NCBI GenBank assembly: GCA_030015575.1
Contig: CM057342.1
Coordinates: forward strand, 617,425,348 to 617,489,347
Length of the DNA: 64,000 nt
DNA from: Agapanthus africanus
Lineage: Eukaryota; Streptophyta; Magnoliopsida; Asparagales; Amaryllidaceae
Reading direction: 5' to 3'
Positions 58,401-64,000 of this stretch are shown piece by piece. Both the position numbers and the translations under genes were made by a program. Each line of letters opens with the position of its first letter. The first letter of the stretch is position 1. The notes below the pieces were generated by a model that was not told the origin of the DNA, made no database searches, and saw only the letters and a list, made by a program, of their open reading frames with translations.

Positions 58401-61400
58401 ATCATCAAACTTATCGGTACGTCCATTCAAGTGTACCTGTAATGTATATCTACAACATATTATAGATTATAACCTACAATTAAGAGCTTGTGTTCTTCGT
58501 CTTTGAGCTCCTTTATCAAATTTTCCTTTTCAGCATCGACTTTAATTTTTTCCGGACAAGTCCCATTATTCAAGGGAAGGTAATTCACTTGAATGTCTTT
58601 GAACTCGGTAAAAGTTCCAATATTGCTTGTACTGGGTGCTGAATCAGCAATAGCATTAAACAATTCGCTTGCCTTTGCTCGAGCTTCTTCCTCTTGCAGT
58701 TGCTGACCATGGAGCTCTATTTCTCTCTCATGAATGGAATTTGCCACTTTGTCAGTGAGAAAATCTTTACCCCGATAAAGGATGATAAAAAACTTGTTTC
58801 TTAATATCAATACTCCTCCTGTGAGACGCTGCATTCAGTAGCTTCTGTGTCAAGCAAATGAAACTTCAGACAGACAACAAAGTTCATGAGGTTCATATTT
58901 TCTATAACATCAAATATATTATGTACAAGTTTAATAACTACCAGATGATTGTTGGAGTTACAACAACATATAGTTTAATAAAAGACTAGGCATGCATGTT
59001 GGAAAACGTTAAAGCGTTCCAGGATCTTTCCAGTAATAGTTGTCACCTTCATGAGAAACACAGGATTTAACGTCCATAGGTTTATGTAAAGTTCTTAATT
59101 TATTGTTCTGAGATAAAAGAAATTATTTTGCGGACAGCAAGAAATGCATTCTCAAAAACGTATTTTTAGGGTAAATATTATAGAACACCGTCAAATTTTC
59201 CCGCTTTTGGAGATGAAATCAATGAACTTAAAAATGCCATTAAGCCTCCTTGAAGGGTATTTTCATTATTAAAAAAAGGTATTTTTGTTTTTTTTAAATG
59301 CCATATTCAGTTCATTTGGGGCTGTTCAATCTACTTGCAAGATATTTTGGTTCTAGACACCACAAGAGCCATGCCGATAAATGATAGACGAAATTAACAA
59401 TTTTAGACTATATTGCTAATTCAAGAGGGGTCTATGGCATTTCAAAGTTCATTGGTGCTATTTTAAAACCCTGAAAGGTCAATGTCGTTTTATGAAAATT
59501 ACCCCTTTTATGGGATCACTTATCCCTTCATGGAAATAGGAAAAAGTAGGTTCGATTATCCAAATAGTAAACCCATAAATGCAGCCAGGGAAAAATTTTA
59601 TGTGTGTGCATGTGTAAATTAATCTCCAATGTTGTGTGTGCATGTCAGCACAAGGGTGTGATTTTATTTTATTTTATTTATTTGGTTGTACAAAATGCAT
59701 ATTCTACTCAAACCAATTATATACGTCCAACAAAAGAGAATCAATTCCTTAAGGAAAAATATTAGGAACCTTGAGAACTATATGAACTTGCCTTCAGCTC
59801 CTGTGCCATCTGCTCATTGTTGGTATTCATGCCCACTTTAATGGCAATTTTGGCAAGAACACTTTTCTCCCACAGCTTTATTATAGCAGCAGCCAACCCT
59901 TGAAGCTTTGCGTTTTTACCTGCCATGAAGCAAAATAGCACACAATAAACCTCCAACCTCCAACCAAACAATATGCAGCATACACAGTAATCTCATATTT
60001 CAGAAAGCCGATTAAAATAGGCTAAATTGCAGGAAATCCCCACATTTTTGCCCATATGATAGGGAGACAGTGTCCGACACCACACTTTAGATATAAAAAA
60101 AACATTGATGCATTTCCCCTACCTTTACTGCAGCTAAAAATTTCTATTTCTCTGGAACTTTTCTCCCAAAATACCCTGATTTTCTAACATTTTTCCTGTA
60201 ATTGTTTCATTGGTGACCATTACAAACGATGTGTTAATTCTCAATTTAACAAAGGAGACGGCTTCTCATTGTAATTCAAATTTTTCAGGTTAGCTTGGGG
60301 GGAAAATTTGCAGAAGGGTGTGGACAAATTTAATGGTTGTTAAAAACGTAAGTAGGAGGCAATGTGCTGGTTGTGCTATATAGGCAAAGCCGCAAAAGTG
60401 AAGGGGTTCCAGCAATTTAACATAAAAGATACAGTAATATTACCTAGAGCAAAATGAGTAGGCAAATGCATTGCAAGCTTCCTTAGGTAAGTTAATTCTT
60501 CATCTCTAAGCTTCGGTCTCTCTTGAGGAGGACAAAGCCTAAATGGAGGTTTGAATTCAGGAACAACTTCAGGAAGCAAGTCTGCATCTACGGGCAATGG
60601 CTTCTTCCACCACCAATCAATGAAACGAGGACCCAAACCATCAAGTAATCTATTTGCTTCCCTCTCATAAAGTGATCCATTGATAGATCCTTCTTTCTCG
60701 TGCAATACACAGCCCGTGTTGGTGATGTGCGAGTATCCGAGTTCTACATGTTTTTCGACAATGGTGTCATTTGTTATTTTATCAGATGATACAGAATTAA
60801 CTGTTGAGCGAAGAGGTTTTGGAGTTGACTGGAAATTTCCGCGATAGACTACAAGAGTGTCTTTCTTGCTCCAAACCACTAGGCCTCCGGTCTTAAACTG
60901 TTCAATTAAAAGAAACAAGTCAAATTATGTGTGATCGCATAATATGGTAAGATGATCACAAACTAAAGTTTTTGAGTTGCTTAGTCACAAAGCTCAACTG
61001 CATGGAATTAATAGTACTATAGTAGATAAAATATCTGCAATTTTGAATCAAGCTGACAGTTTATGAAGCAAAGAACCTTTTAAGAAACTTTAGGAATCTT
61101 AAGCTCATGGCTCTACTAAAGAGATATATGTCACATTATTACTCAAAGATGTCAACCATGTAGGCTACATTAATTTGAAGGCCAATAAATACTAGTCAGG
61201 AAGAAAAACTGAACCTAAAATAAACAAGAAACAAAAAATCGAAAATAGATCATCAGCTCGCCAGGAACAGAGAGCTAACACATTTTTAAACGAAATATTC
61301 TTGAATATCTTCCTAAACTTTCTTCAAAAAAAGGAGTTGTATAGGATACAACATTGTAAAACTTGTACTCTTAACAAATTTTATAAAGCACCATCGACTT

Positions 61401-62931
61401 TTCCCGGTTTTTTAGATAACGCCAATGAAGTTTAAAATTGTCATTTAACGCCCGCCCCGCCCCAGCCCCCGCCCCCAAAAGGTATTTTTGTTATTAAAAA
61501 AAGAAGGGGAATTTTGTCAAGAAATGCCAAATCCAGTTCATTTTGGGGTTGTTCAATCCACGTACAAGATATTTTAGAGTCATTCAATCCTCACATGTCT
61601 TGCACGAGTTAACGAAACTAACAATTTCAGGCAACATTGATAATTCAAGGGGTTTCATGACATTTTTAAAGTTCATTGGTGTTATATCAAAAAACCCCAA
61701 AAAGTCTACCGTGTTCTATAAAATTTACTTAAACTAATATGCATAACGTTTAATAAATTAGAGGTGTGGGCTGAGCTGATAACTCTGCCACCTTTTGTAA
61801 GGTGTCGGCATCCTCTTCAGGTTTTCATTCTTACGTCTATCTTTGACTATTATTATATATTTATTTATATGATGGCACACGGGCTTTTGATGTAAGTGGG
61901 CTCAATCAATAAAACTCAAGCCTTGTAGAGGGTTGGCCCATCTTATATTTTATACCTATGTCCCTCTCATAGTAGGACTATTTTAATCCACACCTCTCAA
62001 CACATACTTTTTTGCAAATTCACTAATGGATTTGACCAAATTTTAACAAGTGCGAAACCATAATATAATCAGCCAGATCAAGCAACAAAAAATACCGAGA
62101 ATAATGAAGCCTGTATTCTATGCTAATGCTTATAACTAAACCCAATCAAGTCAAGAATTATCCTATGAACAATCCAATAGTAACATCAATCAGAACCGAC
62201 ATCAAATTTACCTCAACAATCTCCCTCGCTCGATCCATATTCCGCCGCAAGGGGTCCACGAGCTTCACCATCACCAGATCCTCCTCCCTCCACCCCCTCA
62301 GGATGTCATCCACCACTTCTCGAGTCACCCCGGCCTTTTTCGCCTTCACCCATTTCCTCAACCCCTTAGCCTCCACTCTCAACCTCTCCAACACCTCTCC
62401 CTCAAGCTCCCTCTCCGCCTTCGTCGCCGCCCTCGCCTCCTTCTCTCTCCTAAACACCATCCTCTCCTCCGCCTTCGCCCATGGCACATCGCCTGTTTCT
62501 CTCACCTCCACTTGAGCTTCTTCGTCTTCCTCTTGGTCTTCCCCGCATTTGGTTTGTCTCAGTTTCTTGATGCCGTGGACGATCTGCTTCATGGCTTGGC
62601 GGCCGCGGCCGCCTTTGATTTTGCCGGTGAGGGATTTGTAGGCATTGTGTTGGGGGTTTTGGTGGGTGGGTTTTGGTTTGGGGTGGGAGAGGTTGAGGAG
62701 CTGGTCATGGGGGAGGAGGAGAGGGGAGGTGAACCATGGAGGTGTGGGGGCTTTGATGATGGTGGGGGTGGTGGGGGTGTTTGAAGTTGGTTTTGATGGT
62801 TCTTGGGTGCTCAAAAGGATGATGGTTTTGGTTGGGGATTTCTTGGTGGTGATTTTGGAGGAGGAGTAGGAGATGAGAGGGTTTGATGAGAGGAGAGAGG
62901 AGGAGCAGGAGGAGATGGAAAGGGAAAGCAT
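46403..62931 (-). CDS. CRS1: Chloroplast group IIA intron splicing factor CRS1 (CRM-domain protein), 8 exons
   Basis: Exons on the minus strand are 62931-62212, 60897-60444, 59919-59792, 58828-58478, 58380-58224, 47343-47051, 46606-46547 and 46462-46403. All splice phases agree and give 740 residues with a stop. Residues 1-50 are serine-rich and suit a chloroplast transit peptide. Three CRM RNA-binding domains follow (about 165-262, 368-465 and 575-680). Each ends in the family strand pattern ([56 protein letters not shown]). The third has the GRRG loop. In maize and Arabidopsis CRS1 promotes splicing of the plastid atpF intron. Length, the [10 protein letters not shown] motif and the [20 protein letters not shown] tail fit CRS1 better than CFM2 or CFM3. 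I used Met 62931; an in-frame Met at 63015 would add 28 residues. Confidence 0.85.
46547..46606 (-). CDS. CRS1: CRS1 exon 7
   Basis: Sixty bases encode [20 protein letters not shown], between TGCAG and CTT|GTGAGT. This matches the conserved tail after the last CRM domain. Confidence 0.82.
47051..47343 (-). CDS. CRS1: CRS1 exon 6
   Basis: The acceptor TTTGCAG precedes (G)[26 protein letters not shown], the GxxG core of CRM3. The domain's last strands and [21 protein letters not shown] follow. It rejoins exon 5 exactly in phase across 10.9 kb of transposons. Confidence 0.87.
47545..47962. repeat. GGCG-rich repeat with inverted ends (possible MITE)
   Basis: The left end TTAAAGGC...CGCCTGAGGCGAG and the right end CTCGCCTTGG...GCCTTTAAAA are roughly inverted. 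The AT-rich middle has no coding content. The form recalls GGCG-rich short repeats common in plants. The superfamily is not determined. Confidence 0.45.
47965..49530 (+). mobile_element. RTE-type LINE, 5'-truncated and decayed
   Basis: Forward-strand remains of a reverse transcriptase run from [14 protein letters not shown] through [35 protein letters not shown] and [12 protein letters not shown] to [15 protein letters not shown]. The C-terminal part has [24 protein letters not shown] and FGHVQRKP. This is the plant RTE wording. The FADD catalytic motif is visible. The frame changes several times (open runs 47976-48167, 48333-48515 and 48512-48715), with stops in the C-terminal part. No 5' end is present. 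It lies antisense in CRS1 intron 5. I found no target duplication. Confidence 0.82.
49656..49873. mobile_element. MITE, same general family as those in introns 1 and 3
   Basis: The left end AATTACATAAAGCATCATCA and the right end GGTGTTTTATGTAGTT are inverted relative to each other. The inner sequence CCACTGAAGTTTGG matches the copies at 59.2 and 61.4 kb. Confidence 0.55.
50558..51109 (+). mobile_element. RTE LINE 3' fragment with 11-bp target duplication
   Basis: The insert 50569-51098 is the last 530 bp of the same LINE family as 47965-49530: [26 protein letters not shown], then the 3' end CTCAGTTGTTAGTTG. TGCTTGAATTC flanks it at 50558-50568 and 51099-51109, exactly as expected for target-primed reverse transcription with 5' truncation. 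It sits inside the hAT leader. Confidence 0.88.
51500..53060 (+). pseudogene. hAT transposase remains (BED-type finger, DUF659, hAT core)
   Basis: The first part (51500-51850) reads [26 protein letters not shown], a BED-like zinc finger. The second (52033-52404) reads [42 protein letters not shown] and [19 protein letters not shown], the DUF659 region. The third lies in another frame (about 52480-52921) with [29 protein letters not shown] and [17 protein letters not shown]. The order and spacing fit the family. At least two frame changes and early stops make it non-functional. It is antisense to CRS1. Confidence 0.82.
53116..53713. other. Intron 5 stretch, unassigned
   Basis: This is AT-rich, with no recognised domain and no clear repeat ends. 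It may be original intron sequence or a decayed tail of the neighbouring elements. Confidence 0.4.
53714..54092 (-). repeat. 3' LTR of the intron copia element
   Basis: It starts TGTTGAATATT at 54092 (minus strand), just after TTTAAAGGCGAG, the polypurine tract. It is 379 bp. Confidence 0.8.
56994..57386 (+). repeat. Inverted LTR copy of the intron copia element
   Basis: About 393 bp, homologous to the reverse complement of 53714-54092 along its whole length. It is in plus orientation although the genes beside it read on the minus strand. Confidence 0.8.
57387..57791 (-). other. Intron 5 sequence, no feature seen
   Basis: This is probably original CRS1 intron sequence. The open frame across 57316-57573 recalls nothing and starts inside the LTR. 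Confidence 0.4.
57792..57956 (+). mobile_element. SINE-like insertion with 13-bp target duplication
   Basis: AATGTTAATGTCG occurs at 57792-57804 and 57944-57956. The 139-bp insert between them ends in an A run. It contains a GTGTGTGTTGTGTGC repeat and the GC-rich block TCGGGGGAAATTC-like region at about 57851. The perfect duplication and A tail show target-primed insertion. I cannot see convincing A and B boxes, so the tRNA origin is open. Confidence 0.7.
58224..58380 (-). CDS. CRS1: CRS1 exon 5
   Basis: It encodes [40 protein letters not shown], the start of CRM3. The donor CTTG|GTATGT opens the 10.9-kb intron 5. Confidence 0.86.
58478..58828 (-). CDS. CRS1: CRS1 exon 4
   Basis: It starts [24 protein letters not shown], the end of CRM2, then a long polar, partly acidic linker. 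The donor ATT|GTAGGT keeps phase 0. The alternative GT four bases on would put the next exon out of frame. Confidence 0.86.
59169..59504. mobile_element. MITE in CRS1 intron 3
   Basis: The left end GGTAAATATTATAGAACACC and the right end GTCGTTTTATGAAAATTACC are inverted and imperfect. Inner blocks CAGTTCATTT, GTTCAATC, CAAGATATTTT and AAGTTCATTGGTG are shared with the copy at 61375-61727. Confidence 0.75.
59790..59791 (-). other. GC splice donor of CRS1 intron 3
   Basis: The junction reads AAG|GCAAGT, the known consensus of GC-AG introns. The acceptor is TGCAG at 58829-58833. Confidence 0.8.
59792..59919 (-). CDS. CRS1: CRS1 exon 3
   Basis: It reads (G)[27 protein letters not shown] to MAQELK, the middle of CRM2. 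The exon ends AAG|GCAAGT, a GC donor. The next exon completes ELKRLTGG in frame, which no nearby GT would give. Confidence 0.87.
60020..60423. mobile_element. MITE filling most of CRS1 intron 2
   Basis: The left end TAAATTGCAGGAAATCCCC and the right end, inverted, TAAATTGCTGGAACCCC form terminal repeats of about 30 bp. It has no coding content. The family differs from the intron 1 and 3 MITEs. Confidence 0.65.
60444..60897 (-). CDS. CRS1: CRS1 exon 2
   Basis: The acceptor AACAG precedes [20 protein letters not shown], the end of CRM1. A linker with [19 protein letters not shown] follows, then [21 protein letters not shown], the start of CRM2. The donor CTAG|GTAATA leaves phase 1. Confidence 0.88.
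61375..61727. mobile_element. MITE in CRS1 intron 1 with about 58-bp terminal inverted repeats
   Basis: It starts CAAATTTTATAAAGCACC and ends GTGTTCTATAAAATTTA. The ends pair for nearly 60 bases with several mismatches. CTTAA flanks both sides (61370-61374 and 61728-61732). It is a non-coding 353-bp element. Confidence 0.78.
62212..62931 (-). CDS. CRS1: CRS1 exon 1
   Basis: It encodes residues 1-240: the transit peptide, [20 protein letters not shown], a basic stretch [18 protein letters not shown], an acidic linker and the first half of CRM1 ([13 protein letters not shown] to [10 protein letters not shown]). The donor GAG|GTAAAT leaves phase 0. Confidence 0.88.
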
Positions 62932-63102
62932 TTGATTTGGGGTGAGGAATATCTGATTGCTATGGTGTGGGTTTGGGGTGTATCCATTTGAGGCCTGAAA
63001 TATCTGATCCTTCAACTTGTGGGTGTGATGATTGGAAGGAGAAGATAATGAAGGCCCATGAAATAGGCCTATTGATTGTTTGTTTTGGGTCTCTCAGAAA
63101 AT

Positions 63103-63372
63103 CTAGGTAAATTGTCAAAACCTCCCAAACAGTTTTTCCCCTTGACAAAACCCCCATGGCCTCAAAAAACTCCAAGAAAATTTTCATGCGCTATTTATAT
63201 AGTTGCATGTTGTATCTATATAGATCCATGTTGTATCTATATAGATCATAGGTATCGTATGCAATTGCATAAATATCACATAATAAGTAGATATAGTAAG
63301 CAACCATTCAAATACCGTAGACAAGGGTTTTTTTGACAACTAGAAAAAAATTTATGGGATTTTTGATAACCG
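63103..63372. mobile_element. MITE-like element upstream of CRS1
   Basis: The left end GGTAAATTGTCAAAACCTCC and the right end, inverted, GGTTATCAAAAATCCCATAA pair imperfectly for about 50 bases. Both continue into TTGACAAAA and TTGTCAAAA. The middle has two tandem copies of a 23-bp unit (ATGTTGTATCTATATAGATC) at about 63207-63250. Confidence 0.55.
63188..63201 (-). promoter_or_regulatory. CRS1: Candidate CRS1 TATA box
   Basis: CTATATAAATAGCG on the minus strand is a good plant TATA box. It lies about 260 bp upstream of the chosen ATG. Transcription would start near 63160. It sits inside the MITE-like element. Confidence 0.45.
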
Positions 63373-64000
63373 TTTCGAGGCTAGGGTCATAAGCAGACCC
63401 AAGTTAGGTGACCCGTGAATGTTGAAAAAATGCATCACCACTATGCCTTAATTACTTCTCTCAATCCGAATTCTCTCAATCTCCATCCAGCCCATTTAGC
63501 CTAGACCCGAACAAACCCTGCTCTCTGTCCAATTAATCATCCAATAATCCAAGGTTAGGGTTTTATATCTATTAAAAAAAATTTGTAAATTTTTAATTAA
63601 ATCCTGCAATTATTTTGGGGATTCACTTTTATCAATGAATATCTTTGGGTTGATGTGTTTAAATAATTTATGTTTAATCATGGACTCGTAGTTCTAAGAA
63701 AATTAGGATTTGTTACAGATTTCTTTAAGCAAATAATCAATCGAACATCGCCATTTTTTGGAATTTTGGGATGGTTTTATTTTTTAAGCTTTTGAACTCG
63801 GTTAAGTGAAGTTGAATGAGATTGAATGAAGTGAAATTGAATGAGATTTCATCTTGAAATTGAGGGCTATATTTAAATGCGAATTAGCAATTTACGAATA
63901 TCATTTTGTTAATCTCATTCTTTTGAGATAAATTATACTAAAATACCAGGTATTTTTCTTTCTAAGATAAATACTATGAGTCTATGACCTTGTTAAGTGC
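63373..64000. other. Upstream region, no feature seen
   Basis: This is AT-rich sequence to the window edge with no open frame of note. It could hold the 5' end of a neighbouring gene's leader. Nothing supports a specific call. Confidence 0.4.

Noticed and set aside
62512-62869. Glycine- and tryptophan-rich forward open frames
   Set aside because: They are mirror readings of the basic and proline-rich CRS1 exon 1.
46403-62931. Calling the CRM gene CFM2 or CFM3
   Set aside because: As I recall them, CFM2 proteins are about 1000 residues with a fourth CRM domain and a long acidic C-terminus, and CFM3 has a different tail. This model closes at 740 residues with the short CRS1-type tail. A phylogeny would settle it.
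62960-63187. Minus-strand open frame upstream of and overlapping CRS1 exon 1
   Set aside because: It lies in a different frame from CRS1, mostly within the MITE-like element, and its sequence has no family resemblance.

Overview
This is flowering-plant nuclear DNA, very probably from a eudicot. It is AT-rich, full of nested plant LTR retrotransposons, and carries one spliced host gene whose product belongs to a land-plant chloroplast splicing-factor family. I do not name a species. There is no rRNA, tRNA or CRISPR array.

Positions 1-43443 are a retrotransposon graveyard. The left edge (1-6157) is the pol end and 3' LTR of a Ty1-copia element (family A). It is interrupted by a reverse-oriented LTR (1-1213) and by a solo LTR with a perfect 5-bp target duplication (1762-3862). 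Positions 6158-6688 are an unassigned GC-rich patch. Positions 6689-43443 are one reverse-strand Ty1-copia element (copia-2) split by later arrivals: a solo LTR at 7172-9267, a Ty3-gypsy element at 9926-32916 (duplication GCTCA), and an LTR complex at about 37966-41466 that itself contains a solo LTR (38881-40996). The gypsy element has LTRs of about 4 kb net. Its left LTR was entered by a complete-looking non-autonomous LTR element (12704-20287) with a 546-residue open frame I do not recognise. Its right LTR holds a solo LTR of that same element (27345-28772) and a family A solo LTR (30752-32611). Five-base duplications fix most junctions, so the order of insertion can be read.

Positions 43444-46402 hold an L1 LINE fragment fused to the 3' end of a receptor-kinase gene, a long featureless stretch, and a small open frame with a TATA box and a 20-C run.

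Positions 46403-62931 (minus strand) are an apparently intact nuclear gene for a chloroplast CRM-domain group II intron splicing factor, best matched to CRS1. I could place eight exons whose splice phases all agree, giving 740 residues and three CRM domains. Intron 3 uses a GC donor. Introns 1-3 each hold a MITE. Intron 5 is 10.9 kb and contains a GGCG-rich repeat, an RTE LINE, a MITE, a decayed hAT (DUF659) transposon with another RTE LINE inside it, a Ty1-copia fossil with inverted LTRs, and a SINE-like insertion. The upstream region (63.1-63.4 kb) also looks like a MITE and contains the best TATA box.

The most unusual signals are structural: twin hairpins with one conserved loop but different stems in the gypsy LTR, GC palindromes whose two arms change together between copies of the non-autonomous element, a palindrome cluster with paired changes in an LTR at the window start, and W-box clusters in the family A LTRs.
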